A stretch of 32,448 bases of DNA from an uncultured Eubacteriales bacterium (GTDB lineage: Bacteria > Bacillota > Clostridia > Christensenellales > Aristaeellaceae): positions 1 to 32,448 of the forward strand of contig UQNM01000022.1 in NCBI GenBank assembly GCA_900542395.1, given 5' to 3'. The position numbers were made by a program, and so were the translations under genes. Below are positions 16,903 to 25,057 of this stretch, in pieces. A model generated the notes under the pieces. The model did no database searches, was not told where the DNA came from, and was given only the letters and a program-made list of their open reading frames with translations. Each line of letters opens with the position of its first letter. Position 1 is the first letter of the stretch.

Positions 16903-17112
16903 ATGATGACCCTGATGGCGCGGCTGTGCACGCTCTGCGCGCTGACGGCGATGATTCAAATGGCGCTGGGCGAAAACGACGCGAAAGGGAGTATGCGGAT
17001 GATCGGCGGGCTGCTGATGCTGCACCTGACGCTGGACGGCGCGCGCGACCTGTGGGCGGCGCTGTCGCAGGCGGCGAGCGTGGAGGCCATTCTGGCGTGC
17101 ATGATGAAATAG
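16903..17112 (+). CDS. spoIIIAF: Truncated-type stage III sporulation protein AF (69 residues)
   Basis: Small membrane protein at the exact spoIIIAF position. Start ATG 16903 with GGGAGG at 16889-16894. It has two hydrophobic helices (~3-22 and ~31-50) joined by a short GENDAKGSMRM loop, matching the N-terminal membrane hairpin of SpoIIIAF. The soluble C-terminal domain (about 130 residues in Bacillus) is absent. The next 100 nt in the other frames show nothing like the missing domain, so this looks like a genuinely minimal protein rather than a simple frameshift. Identity rests mainly on gene order and topology. Confidence 0.65.
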   Translation: MMTLMARLCTLCALTAMIQMALGENDAKGSMRMIGGLLMLHLTLDGARDLWAALSQAASVEAILACMMK

Positions 17113-17214
17113 ACGGACGACCGAAGAAAAAACGAAGACGGATGAAGACGGATAGAGCGGATAGATTGAGAAGATCAACGGAGAGGATCAATGAAATAGA
17201 AGGGAGGGCGCGGC

Positions 17215-17595
17215 GTGGCGGATTGGTTCAGGAGAATCAAGGCGGCGCTCACGCCGCAGGTGCTTCTGCTGCTGCTCCTTGCGTTTTCGATGATCGGCTA
17301 CTGCGCCCTTCGGGAAGAAGCAGGCGGGGCGGACAGGCTTGAAAAACAGGCGTCGGCGGTTTTATCCCGCATGGAGGGAGCGGGGCGCGTGGAGGTGACG
17401 ATTATGACCCGAAAAGCGCAGACGGGCGGGGCGGGACTGCTGAAGGGCGAAACAGGCGGAGAAGTGCCGTGCGGCGCGATGGCCGTGGCGCAGGGCGCGG
17501 ACGATCCGCTGGTGCGGATGCAGCTTGAACAGGCGCTTTGCGCATTGCTGGGCTTGCCCAATTCGGCGGTGAGCGTCGTGACGGGAGGGAAATAA
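17215..17595 (+). CDS. spoIIIAG: Short stage III sporulation protein AG
   Basis: Ring-forming component of the channel, 126 residues from GTG 17215 (GGGAGG at 17202), against about 230 in Bacillus. A transmembrane helix (~14-32) is followed by a compact ring-building motif: LSRMEGAGRVEVTIMTRK, a ~20-residue Gly-rich link, then GAMAVAQGADDPLVRMQLEQA and LLGLPNSAVSVVTGGK. The long insertion that forms the beta-triangle of the Bacillus ring is reduced to this link. A 102-nt gap containing GAAGACGGAT repeats separates it from spoIIIAF. Confidence 0.82.
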   Translation: MADWFRRIKAALTPQVLLLLLLAFSMIGYCALREEAGGADRLEKQASAVLSRMEGAGRVEVTIMTRKAQTGGAGLLKGETGGEVPCGAMAVAQGADDPLVRMQLEQALCALLGLPNSAVSVVTGGK

Positions 17596-18147
17596 ATGAC
17601 AAAAAAGGCGGAAAAGAGCATCAGAAAGACGATCTATCGCCATCCGGTCGGCACGCTCCGCGTGTTTTGCAGCGTGATGCTGCTGACGCTGCTGGGCATA
17701 TGCGGCTATGCGGGGTCGGCACGGACGAAAAACGTGCAATCGGCCGTCAGTCTCCCCGTGATCCGGACGGAGCTGGAGGGCGACGCCGTCGGTGGCGGCT
17801 CGATTGCGGAGGTTCGGGCGCGGCTCAACCGGCAGCGGGAGGAGGAGCTGGCGCTGCTTGACGGGGTGATTGCCGACGCGGGAGGCGATTCGGCGGCGAA
17901 GGAGGCCGCGCTGGCGCAGAAGACGCAGATTGCGGAGCGGATGGAGCGCGAGGCACAGATGACGGCTGTTCTTGAAGGGATGGGCGCGGAGGGCGCGCTG
18001 GCCGTTTGCGGCGCGCAGGGCGTGACGCTGCTGGTGCCGCAGACATTCGGCATGGACGAAAACGCCAGAAATCGGCTCTTAAACGCCGTCGGCGGGTCAT
18101 CCGGGTCGGAAACGGCGCAACTAAAAATCATTCTGATCAAAAAATAA
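17596..18147 (+). CDS. spoIIIAH: Stage III sporulation protein AH (SpoIIQ partner)
   Basis: Mother-cell membrane protein whose extracytoplasmic domain binds SpoIIQ from the forespore. 183 residues, ATG 17596 directly after the spoIIIAG stop, with GGGAGGG upstream. Topology: basic N-terminus, one helix (~22-42), then a YscJ/FliF-like domain. The helix-rich signature REEELALLDGVIAD...AKEAALAQKTQIAERMEREAQM and the following LEGMGAEGALAVCGAQGVTLLV are typical of SpoIIIAH. No spoIIQ is present in the window. There is no terminator after the stop; the asp23 promoter begins 11 nt on. Confidence 0.9.
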   Translation: MTKKAEKSIRKTIYRHPVGTLRVFCSVMLLTLLGICGYAGSARTKNVQSAVSLPVIRTELEGDAVGGGSIAEVRARLNRQREEELALLDGVIADAGGDSAAKEAALAQKTQIAERMEREAQMTAVLEGMGAEGALAVCGAQGVTLLVPQTFGMDENARNRLLNAVGGSSGSETAQLKIILIKK

Positions 18148-18158
18148 GCGAATTGGAA

Positions 18159-18187
18159 TTGTGCACGGACGGAAAATCTGCTATACT
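18159..18187 (+). promoter_or_regulatory. Extended -10 promoter upstream of asp23
   Basis: TTGTGC (18159-18164), 17-nt spacer, TATACT (18182-18187) with TG at 18179-18180 (TGCTATACT). Transcription would begin about 25 nt before the asp23 ATG. It separates vegetative expression of the downstream cluster from the spoIIIA operon. Confidence 0.65.
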
Positions 18188-18217
18188 AGTGAATATCCAT
18201 AGGGAGGTGTTTTTGAA

Positions 18218-18784
18218 ATGAACGAAAATCAGAACGTCGATATCGACCGCGAGCAGGATAACGGTCAGATCACATACGCCAATGAAGTCATTTCTACCAT
18301 CGTGAGCGTGGCCACCACGGAAGTGGACGGCATCTCCGCCATTGCGGGCAACAGCGGCCTGCTGGGCAAGGGCAAGCTGCCGCGCGGCGTGCGCGTGGAT
18401 ATGAACGGCGAGGACGTCAGCGTTGACGTCAGCGTGACGGTCGATTACGGCATGCCCATCCAGAAGGTTGGCCGCAGCGCGCAGGAGAACGTGCGCAAGT
18501 CCATTGAATCCATGACGGGTCTGCACGTGGAAAAGGTGGATCTGCATGTGGTCGGCGTGAGCTTTGAAAAGGAAAACGAGGAGCTCCAGCAGAGCCAGAA
18601 GATCGCGCTGAGCCTCGAAGCGGAAGAAGAACAGCACGCGCTGGAAGAAGGCAAGGCGGCGCAGGAGACTCAGGCGCAGGAGCGCGCCGAGGATGAGCCG
18701 ACGGACGAGGCGGCAGCCGAGGCGGCGGACGAGCCGACCGAAGAAGACGCCGGGCAGGAGGAAGAATCCTCCGAGCAGGCGTAA
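18218..18784 (+). CDS. Asp23/Gls24 family envelope stress response protein
   Basis: 188 residues, start ATG 18218 behind AGGGAGGTG. The Asp23 domain spans ~15-125: QITYANEVISTIVSVATTEV, then GDISAIAG-like GISAIAGNSG, VSVDVSVTVDYG and IESMTGLHVEKVDLHVVGV. The C-terminal ~60 residues are a low-complexity Glu/Ala tail. Asp23 proteins form a layer under the membrane, anchored by AmaP, and respond to cell-wall stress; the anchor gene is next. Equivalent to YqhY by position before nusB. Confidence 0.9.
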   Translation: MNENQNVDIDREQDNGQITYANEVISTIVSVATTEVDGISAIAGNSGLLGKGKLPRGVRVDMNGEDVSVDVSVTVDYGMPIQKVGRSAQENVRKSIESMTGLHVEKVDLHVVGVSFEKENEELQQSQKIALSLEAEEEQHALEEGKAAQETQAQERAEDEPTDEAAAEAADEPTEEDAGQEEESSEQA

Positions 18785-18824
18785 GGCGAGTGCGTTACAA
18801 GAGGCATAAAGGAGGAAACACAGT

Positions 18825-19634
18825 TTGAAACATCCTGTATGGGATCGAATTTTGATTCTGCTGTGCGCGCTGGTCGCGCTGGGCTGCGCCGCCGGTGTGG
18901 TCGCGTTGCTTGTCGGAAAAATCTCCTTTGATATGATCACGGACTGGATCGCGGCCGTGGACATGAGCAAATTTGTCGTCAAGGCGGCGATGGTCGGCAT
19001 TGCGGCGCTCTTCGTGCTGCTGTTCCTGCTGCTGTTCGCGATGATTCTGCCGTCCCGAAAGAAGCGCTCGAGCAACTACGCGATTCAGCGCAACGAAAAC
19101 GGCATGGTTCGCATTTCGCTCAAGGCGCTGGAGACGCTGGTGAACAAGTGCCTCAACCAGCATGCGGAATTGAAGGTCGTCACGTCGTCGCTCTACAGCG
19201 ACGAGGAGAGCATCCGTGTGGACGTGCACATTTCGCTGCAATCGGATATCAGCATGCCGCTGGCGATTTCCGCGCTGCAAAAGCAGATCAAGAAGTATCT
19301 GGAAGCCTGCTCCGGCGTGATGGTGCAGGAGGTGCGCGTCTTTGTGGACAGCACCATTCCGGCGGATGAAAAGACGGAGGCCTCTCCGTATGCCATTCCG
19401 ACGGCGCTGCTCGGTCTGGACGCCGATCCGCTGCCCGTGGGCAAGCCGGAGAAGCAGGGCGAGCCGGAAAACCAGCCGGAAAACCAGGCGGAAGAACAGC
19501 AGGACGCGGAAGCCGAATGTGGCGCGGAGCCTGAGGCCGATGAACCCGAAACGAAGGCCGACGACACGGCGGAAGAAGCGGCGCAGGAAGACGAACAGCA
19601 GACGGCAGAGCAGGAGCAGGGTGAACAGGCATGA
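18825..19634 (+). CDS. amaP: Alkaline shock response membrane anchor protein AmaP
   Basis: Membrane anchor for Asp23, 269 residues. The start is TTG 18825 with AAAGGAGG ending nine bases upstream. Two transmembrane helices (~8-31 and ~52-76) form a hairpin as in AmaP. A soluble Asp23-like domain follows (~85-180: GMVRISLKALETLVNKCL, ESIRVDVHISLQSD, QKQIKKYLEACSGV). The last ~75 residues are an acidic Glu/Gln repeat tail (PENQPENQAEEQQ) resembling the tail of the preceding Asp23 protein. Its stop overlaps the DUF2273 start (ATGA). Confidence 0.85.
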   Translation: MKHPVWDRILILLCALVALGCAAGVVALLVGKISFDMITDWIAAVDMSKFVVKAAMVGIAALFVLLFLLLFAMILPSRKKRSSNYAIQRNENGMVRISLKALETLVNKCLNQHAELKVVTSSLYSDEESIRVDVHISLQSDISMPLAISALQKQIKKYLEACSGVMVQEVRVFVDSTIPADEKTEASPYAIPTALLGLDADPLPVGKPEKQGEPENQPENQAEEQQDAEAECGAEPEADEPETKADDTAEEAAQEDEQQTAEQEQGEQA

Positions 19635-19873
19635 TGGATTTGAAAACGTTTGTGAGCCAGATGCTCACGCCGGGTACGGTTCCCTGTACGCTCTTCGGGG
19701 CGGCGCTCGGCCTGATTTTTGCGGTGCTTTGCCTGACGGTCGGCGTTGGGCCGGCGCTGCTGATTGCGCTTTTCTGCCTGATCGGCGCGTTTATCGGCGG
19801 CGTAAAGGATAAAAAGAAATTCGTGGAGAACATTTATCTGTTTTTCCATCATGATGAGAACGGCCGCTACTGA
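19631..19873 (+). CDS. DUF2273 small membrane protein
   Basis: 80-residue protein, ATG 19631, overlapping the amaP stop. Two hydrophobic helices (~18-37 and ~40-57), then a basic VKDKKKFVENIYLFF tail. This matches the small DUF2273 protein regularly encoded between amaP and nusB in Bacillota; it probably assists the Asp23/AmaP module at the membrane. Confidence 0.85.
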   Translation: MMDLKTFVSQMLTPGTVPCTLFGAALGLIFAVLCLTVGVGPALLIALFCLIGAFIGGVKDKKKFVENIYLFFHHDENGRY

Positions 19874-19920
19874 GAAGCGGCGCATATTCAATCAATAAAA
19901 CGGATCGGAGCAAATGAAGA

Positions 19921-20325
19921 ATGGCACGTCCTATAGCGCGTGAAGCTGCGATGCAGCTCGTATTTGAACAACTCTTTGGCGGAGAAGCGACGGCGGAGAC
20001 CCTCGTTGATCTGATTGATTACAACCCGGGCGAGAAGGACAGCACCTATATCGACACCGTGGTTTCCGGCGTGAAGGAGCATGCCGAGCAGCTCGACGCC
20101 GAAATCGCGGCCTGCCTGCGCGGCTGGACGCTCGCGCGCCTGTCCCGCGTGGATTTGGCGATTATGCGCCTTGCCGTGTATGAAATGCAGTACAGCGGCC
20201 TGCCGGCGGCGGTGGCGATCAACGAGGCGGTTGAACTGACGCGCAAGTACTCCGGGGAGGAATCCTGCCCGTTCGTCAACGGTGTGCTGGGTACCATCAG
20301 CAGAAAGCTGGCGGCGCAGGCATGA
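19921..20325 (+). CDS. nusB: Transcription antitermination factor NusB
   Basis: RNA-binding factor that, with NusE (S10), allows complete transcription of rRNA operons. 134 residues, start ATG 19921 with CGGAG ten bases before it. The all-helical family is clear from REAAMQLVFEQLF near the N-terminus, LARLSRVDLAIMRLAVYEM in the middle, and INEAVELTRKYSGEESCPFVNGVL near the end. It overlaps the next gene by ATGA. Confidence 0.95.
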   Translation: MARPIAREAAMQLVFEQLFGGEATAETLVDLIDYNPGEKDSTYIDTVVSGVKEHAEQLDAEIAACLRGWTLARLSRVDLAIMRLAVYEMQYSGLPAAVAINEAVELTRKYSGEESCPFVNGVLGTISRKLAAQA

Positions 20326-21281
20326 GAGCTGTTCTGGGCATTGATACAAGCTGCTACACGACGTCCTGCGCGCTGGTGACGCCGAAGGGCGAGATTCTCT
20401 CTTCGTCCAGACGGCTGCTCACGGTGGAGGATGGCGCGCGCGGGCTCATGCAGTCGCAGGGTCTGTTTCAGCATGTCAAAAATCTGCCGCAGATGGTTCA
20501 AAACGTGATGGCCGACGTATCGGACGCTGAGATTTGCGCCGTGTGCGCAAGCACCCGTCCGCGTCCGGCAGAGGATTCGTATATGCCCGTGTTTCGCGCG
20601 GGTGAAAGTCAGGCACGCGCAGCAGCTTCATTACTGCGCGTGCCTTTTTATCCTGCCAGCCATCAGGAAGGCCATGTGCGGGCGGCCATGGTGGACGCCG
20701 GTATCGACGAGACGAAGCCGTTTCTGGCGCTGCATCTCTCCGGCGGCACGACGGAAATCCTGCTCAGCGAAGAAGGAAAGCTGACGCTGCTGGGCGGCAG
20801 TCTGGATTTACACGCCGGGCAGCTCGTCGATCGAACCGGCGTGAGGCTGCACATGCCGTTCCCGGCCGGGCCGTCGCTTGAAAAACTGGCGAGGGAGGGC
20901 AGGGCGCAGGGCTTGATCGGCGTATCCATCAAGGGTGTGAGCTGCAACATGGCGGGCGCGGAAAATAAGGTGACGCGCTGGATCGAAAGCGGCGACATGC
21001 CCAAAGCGCAGATCGCCGCCGAGGTGTTCGATTTCCTTTGCAGAAGCATTCTCCGGATGATCGCCGCTGCGGGCGAGCAGACGGGAGCGCGGCAGGCGCT
21101 GCTTGCGGGCGGCGTCGCATCCTCGACGCTGCTGAGGGGCATGCTGCTGGAACGCGCGAAAAAGACGCGGCTGGGCTGCAAGCTCTGCTTCGCGAGGCCG
21201 GAGCTTTCCGGCGACAACGCGGTGGGCGTCGCGCTGCTGGGCGCGGAAGCCTATCGGGCGGAGCACCGTCTGCATGGATGA
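20322..21281 (+). CDS. TsaD/Kae1-like paralogue (O-sialoglycoprotein endopeptidase family)
   Basis: ASKHA-fold protein of the TsaD family, 319 residues, translationally coupled to nusB (ATG 20322). Seen: GIDTSCYTTS phosphate loop, HQEGH metal ligands in ASHQEGHVRAA (canonical TsaD has HMEGH), LSGGTTEI, GQLVDRTGVRLHMPFPAGP, LLAGGVASS, and a closing SGDNAVGVALLG with the metal-binding Asp. It is shorter than true TsaD (about 340) and is not near tsaB/tsaE. It is probably the clostridial paralogue of unknown role that sits between nusB and xseA, not the enzyme for t6A in tRNA. Confidence 0.75.
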   Translation: MRAVLGIDTSCYTTSCALVTPKGEILSSSRRLLTVEDGARGLMQSQGLFQHVKNLPQMVQNVMADVSDAEICAVCASTRPRPAEDSYMPVFRAGESQARAAASLLRVPFYPASHQEGHVRAAMVDAGIDETKPFLALHLSGGTTEILLSEEGKLTLLGGSLDLHAGQLVDRTGVRLHMPFPAGPSLEKLAREGRAQGLIGVSIKGVSCNMAGAENKVTRWIESGDMPKAQIAAEVFDFLCRSILRMIAAAGEQTGARQALLAGGVASSTLLRGMLLERAKKTRLGCKLCFARPELSGDNAVGVALLGAEAYRAEHRLHG

Positions 21282-21343
21282 TATGGACGATGAGAGAAGA
21301 AAGAATCCCTGAATTTCGCTGAATCGACAAAGGAGGGATTTTG

Positions 21344-22192
21344 ATGCCCCTGACATGGATTGACGGCCGTGAGGTCGCAAAAAAATGGAAGGAAAACGCC
21401 GCCCAGCGCGCGCAGGCGCTGACAGAAAAGGGCGTGACGCCGCACCTTGCGGTGATCGTGGCGGGCGACAACCCGGCCAGCCAGGTTTATGTGCGCAACA
21501 AGGAAAACGCCTGCCTGCGCGCGGGGATTCGCTCGACCATCCTGCGCCTGCCGGAGAGCTGCACGCAGGAGGAACTGGAAAGCGCGGTCGCCGCGCTCAA
21601 CGCGGATCAAAGCGTACACGGGATTCTGGTGCAGCTTCCGCTGCCGAAAGGGCTGGATGAGGCGCGCGTGCTGGCGCTGATTGATCCCGAAAAGGACGTG
21701 GACGGTTTTCACGCGATGAATACGGGCAAACTGATGAGCGGCCAGCCCGGTTTCGTGCCCTGCACGCCGCTGGGCGTGATGAAGCTGCTGGAGGCTTACA
21801 ACATCCCGACGCGCGGCAGGCATGCGGTGGTGATCGGGCGGAGCAACATCGTGGGCAAGCCGATGGCCATGCTGCTGCTGGCGGCGGATGCGACGGTGAC
21901 CGTCTGCCACTCCAAGACGGAGAATCTGGCGGATATAACGCGGCAGGCCGATATCCTCGTCGCGGCGGTCGGCAGGGCGAATTTCGTGACCGGCGACATG
22001 ATAAAGCCCGGCGCGACGGTGATCGACGTGGGCATTAACCGCGTGGACGGGGCGCTGGTGGGCGACGTGAACGCGGAGGAGGCGGTGCAGAAAGCGGCCT
22101 ACCTCACGCCGGTGCCCGGCGGCGTCGGCCAGATGACGATCGCGATGCTGCTTTCCAACACGCTCGACGCGGCGGAACGCCATGGCTGCTAA
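21344..22192 (+). CDS. folD: Bifunctional methylenetetrahydrofolate dehydrogenase/cyclohydrolase FolD
   Basis: Interconverts 5,10-methylene-, methenyl- and 10-formyl-tetrahydrofolate with NADP. 282 residues. The chosen start is ATG 21344 (AGGAGG at 21331-21336, seven-base spacing); a TTG one codon earlier is too close. Catalytic Y49 and K53 lie in YVRNK. QLPLPKGL, PCTPLGVMKLL, the dinucleotide loop GRSNIVGKPMA and the C-terminal PVPGGVGQMT are all present. Overlaps xseA by 11 nt. Confidence 0.96.
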   Translation: MPLTWIDGREVAKKWKENAAQRAQALTEKGVTPHLAVIVAGDNPASQVYVRNKENACLRAGIRSTILRLPESCTQEELESAVAALNADQSVHGILVQLPLPKGLDEARVLALIDPEKDVDGFHAMNTGKLMSGQPGFVPCTPLGVMKLLEAYNIPTRGRHAVVIGRSNIVGKPMAMLLLAADATVTVCHSKTENLADITRQADILVAAVGRANFVTGDMIKPGATVIDVGINRVDGALVGDVNAEEAVQKAAYLTPVPGGVGQMTIAMLLSNTLDAAERHGC

Positions 22193-23408
22193 GCTCGAAC
22201 TGACGGTCTCTCAGCTCAACGAATATGTGCGCAGAATGTTTCAAATAGATCCGATGCTGCGCGCCATTGAGCTGAAGGGCGAAATCAGCAATTTGAAATT
22301 TCACCAGTCCGGCGCGCTGTTTTTCACGATGAAAGACGAAAACGCCGCGATTTCCTGCGTGATGTACGCCGATGAGACGGAAAATTTGCAGGCCATGCCG
22401 TTTGAAGGCATGCGCGCGACGGCGAGCGGAAGCGTGGCGCTGTACGCGCGGGGCGGGCAATATCAATTCGTCGTGAAGCGGCTGCATGCGCAGGGCGTGG
22501 GTGTGCTCTACGAGCGGCTGCAAATGCTCAAGGAGAAGCTGGGGCGCGAGGGGCTGTTTGCGCCGGAAAGAAAGCGCGCTCTGCCGCGCTACCCGGATAC
22601 CGTCGGCGTGGTTTCCTCGCCGACGGGCGCGGTGATTCACGACATTCTGAATGTATCGCTGCGGCGCAACCCGAACGCGCGCATCCTGCTCTGCCCGGTG
22701 CGCGTGCAGGGCGTCGGCGCGGATGAGGAAGTCGCGGCGGGGATTCGGATGCTCGAACGGCTGGAACACGTCAGCGTCATCATCGTGGCGCGGGGCGGCG
22801 GCTCGATGGAGGATCTGTGGACGTTCAACGAGGAAAGCGTCGTTCGCGCGGTGGCGATGTGCAAAAAGCCGGTCGTTTCCGCGGTCGGGCATGAAACCGA
22901 CGTGACGCTTTGCGACTTGGCGGCCGATTTGCGCGTGCCGACGCCCTCCGCGGCGGCGGAATGTGTGACGCCGATTCGGGACGACGTGGCGGCCTCGGTG
23001 GAGGCGATGCGCGAAAGCCTGAAGGAAAGCGCGGAGGCATGCGTCGAGGCGAGGCGAAACGCGCTGATCCTCGCGCAGACGAAGCTGAACGCCAACCGCC
23101 CGGATCTTCAGGTCGCGCGGCAGGCGGAACGGCTGGAGGCGCAAACGCAGACGCTTTTGCGCGCGATGCGGGAGCAGATGCAGAAACGGCAGGGCGCGCT
23201 GGACGCGCGGCAGGCCGCGCTGGAGCTGCTCAGCCCGTATGCCGCGCTGAAAAGGGGATACGCCATCGTGCAGAAAGAGGGCGGCGCGGTGGCGAAGGCC
23301 GCGCTTTTGCGGGCGGGCGACGAGGTTTCGATCCGCTTTGCGGACGGCGTGATTCGCGCGAGGGTATGGAGCGAGGAGGAAGAGCATGGCCAGAAAGCAG
23401 ACGTTTGA
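22182..23408 (+). CDS. xseA: Exodeoxyribonuclease VII large subunit
   Basis: Catalytic subunit of exonuclease VII, which degrades single-stranded DNA from both ends. 408 residues, ATG 22182 within the folD 3' end. An N-terminal OB-fold (~5-100) is followed by the nuclease core with VGVVSSPTGAVIHDIL, IIVARGGGSMEDLWTFN and the SAVGHETDVTLCD box, then a long coiled-coil region (~270-360) and a KRGYAIVQ segment. Length is normal for Gram-positive XseA. Overlaps xseB by 23 nt. Confidence 0.96.
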   Translation: MAAKLELTVSQLNEYVRRMFQIDPMLRAIELKGEISNLKFHQSGALFFTMKDENAAISCVMYADETENLQAMPFEGMRATASGSVALYARGGQYQFVVKRLHAQGVGVLYERLQMLKEKLGREGLFAPERKRALPRYPDTVGVVSSPTGAVIHDILNVSLRRNPNARILLCPVRVQGVGADEEVAAGIRMLERLEHVSVIIVARGGGSMEDLWTFNEESVVRAVAMCKKPVVSAVGHETDVTLCDLAADLRVPTPSAAAECVTPIRDDVAASVEAMRESLKESAEACVEARRNALILAQTKLNANRPDLQVARQAERLEAQTQTLLRAMREQMQKRQGALDARQAALELLSPYAALKRGYAIVQKEGGAVAKAALLRAGDEVSIRFADGVIRARVWSEEEEHGQKADV

Positions 23409-23619
23409 AGCGGGCATGAGCGAGCTGGAAGCGCTGACCGAGCGGCTTGCGGAGGGCGACATGACGCTCGACGAAACGATAAAGACATACGAAAAGGGCG
23501 TGGCACTTGCCGCGCAACTGAAGCAGCAGCTTGCGGATTGCAGCAGGCGCATTGAACAGATCGACCCGGAGACGGCGGAGATCACGCCGCTGGAGGAGAA
23601 AAGCAATGGATTATCGTGA
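23386..23619 (+). CDS. xseB: Exodeoxyribonuclease VII small subunit
   Basis: Small helical subunit that wraps the XseA coiled coil. 77 residues, ATG 23386 after GAGGAGGAAGAGC. The family pattern FEAGMSELEALTERLAEGDM and LDETIKTYEKGVALA is unmistakable. Overlaps both neighbours, indicating coupled translation. Confidence 0.95.
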   Translation: MARKQTFEAGMSELEALTERLAEGDMTLDETIKTYEKGVALAAQLKQQLADCSRRIEQIDPETAEITPLEEKSNGLS

Positions 23620-24517
23620 GCAATATCAGCGCTATGTCGCGATGGTGGAGGAGACGATCGAGCAGGTTCTGCCGCAGACCGAGGAAGAATGTCCGAACGA
23701 AATGCGCATCCCCAAGCGCCTGTGCGAGGCGATGCGCTACAGCCTGCTGGCGGGGGGCAAGCGGATTCGCCCGGTGCTGCTGCTGGCGACGTGCGAAATG
23801 CTGGGCGGCGATATCCGTCAGGCGCGCGTGCCGGCCGCCGCGCTGGAAATGATTCACACGTATTCACTGATTCACGACGACTTGCCGGGAATGGATAACG
23901 ACGATTACCGCCGCGGAAGGCTGACAAACCACAAAGTTTTTGGCGAAGGCTTTGCGATTTTGGCCGGAGACGGATTGCTTAATTATGCGTATGAGTGTAT
24001 ACTAAACAATGCGCTGGCGTGGGGAGAAAATACGCCGGGGCATATCCGCGCGGCGCAGGAGATCGCGCGGCGCGCGGGCGTGAGCGGCATGGTGGCCGGG
24101 CAGAGCATCGATCTGCTCAGCGAGCACCGCGAGCCGAACGAAGCGACGCTGCAATACATTCACACGCACAAGACGGCCGACCTGCTGACGGCGCCGCTGC
24201 TGGCCGCAGCCTATATCGCGGGCGCGGACGAAAAGGCGATTTCCGCGCTGGAGACGTTTGGTCTCTGCGTCGGGCTGGCGTTCCAAATCGACGACGATTT
24301 GCTGGACGTGCTCGGCGACGCGAAGGATTTGGGCAAACAGACCGGCATGGACGCGCAGCGCGGCAAGATGACATGGCCTTCGCTGGTCGGCGTTGAGGCC
24401 GCGCAGAAAAAATCCCGCGAGCTGTGGACGCGGGCGGAAGAGGCGCTTTCGGTTTTCGGCGATTCGGCGTGGTTCCTGCGCGCGTTTGCCGAGGCGCTGG
24501 CCAAGAGAAAGAAGTAA
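23606..24517 (+). CDS. ispA: Polyprenyl (farnesyl) diphosphate synthase
   Basis: Condenses isopentenyl diphosphate with allylic diphosphates to make farnesyl (or geranyl) diphosphate, the precursor of undecaprenyl carrier and quinone chains. 303 residues. Start ATG 23606 with GGAGG at 23592; an in-frame Arg-rich extension to 23531 inside xseB is rejected. GGKRIRP lies at 50-56, the first Asp-rich motif DDLPGMDNDD at 91-100, RRG just after, and the second motif FQIDDDLLD near 226-234. Directly upstream of a YuiD-like gene and the OLE RNA; dxs of the same pathway lies beyond oapA. Confidence 0.93.
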   Translation: MDYREQYQRYVAMVEETIEQVLPQTEEECPNEMRIPKRLCEAMRYSLLAGGKRIRPVLLLATCEMLGGDIRQARVPAAALEMIHTYSLIHDDLPGMDNDDYRRGRLTNHKVFGEGFAILAGDGLLNYAYECILNNALAWGENTPGHIRAAQEIARRAGVSGMVAGQSIDLLSEHREPNEATLQYIHTHKTADLLTAPLLAAAYIAGADEKAISALETFGLCVGLAFQIDDDLLDVLGDAKDLGKQTGMDAQRGKMTWPSLVGVEAAQKKSRELWTRAEEALSVFGDSAWFLRAFAEALAKRKK

Positions 24518-24535
24518 GAAACAGGGGGAGCAACC

Positions 24536-24985
24536 GTGGGGGCTATTTTACTGGAGATTATCAATAACCGCGTCATTCAGGCGGCGGCGCTGGCGTGGGC
24601 CATCGCGCAGGGGATCAAGGTGCTGCTGACGCTGGCCATCAGCAGGCGGTTTGACTACACGCGCGTGTTCGGTTCCGGCGGAATGCCGTCCTCGCACTCG
24701 TCGATGGCCTGCGCGATGCTGATGGTGGTCGGCCTTCACGAGGGTTTTTCTTCGGCGGTCTTCGCGCTCGCGTTCTGCTTTGCGGGTGTGACGATGTATG
24801 ACGCGGCGGGCGTGCGCCGCTCGACGGGCAGAAACGCCGCGGTCATCAACCACATCGTCGAGGGTCTGTCGGGCAAGGGCTTCAATTTTGACGACGAGCA
24901 TCTCAAGGAGCTGGTCGGCCACACGCCCATTCAGGTGCTGGCCGGCGCGCTGCTGGGCATCCTCGTCGGCGTTTTGATGGCCTAA
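24536..24985 (+). CDS. Divergent PAP2 family (YuiD-like) membrane protein
   Basis: 149-residue membrane protein of the divergent PAP2/DUF212 family. Start GTG 24536 with AGGGGGAG just upstream. Three or four helices. The active-site-like GSGGMPSSHSSMACA segment (~42-57) resembles the SxxxH phosphatase motif of PAP2 lipid phosphatases, and MYDAAGVRRSTGRNA (~86-100) is diagnostic of the subfamily. Given its place after ispA, action on a prenyl phosphate is an attractive but unproven inference. No terminator follows. Confidence 0.85.
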   Translation: MGAILLEIINNRVIQAAALAWAIAQGIKVLLTLAISRRFDYTRVFGSGGMPSSHSSMACAMLMVVGLHEGFSSAVFALAFCFAGVTMYDAAGVRRSTGRNAAVINHIVEGLSGKGFNFDDEHLKELVGHTPIQVLAGALLGILVGVLMA

Positions 24986-25022
24986 AGACGCTGACCCGCA
25001 TCGTGAAACGACAGAAAGACGA

Positions 25023-25051
25023 TTGAAAAAAAGGAAAAACCGTGCTATAAT
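25023..25051 (+). promoter_or_regulatory. Strong SigA promoter of the OLE RNA
   Basis: TTGAAA (25023-25028), exactly 17-nt spacer, perfect TATAAT (25046-25051), with TG at 25043-25044 making an extended -10. The predicted start is near 25055-25059, coinciding with the first base of the RNA's closing helix. Confidence 0.8.
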
Positions 25052-25057
25052 CAGACG

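Noticed and set aside
16812..17342. Alternative-frame continuation of spoIIIAF as a frameshifted full-length gene
   Set aside because: The other-frame translation is Asp/Arg/Gly-rich and shows no resemblance to the SpoIIIAF soluble domain.
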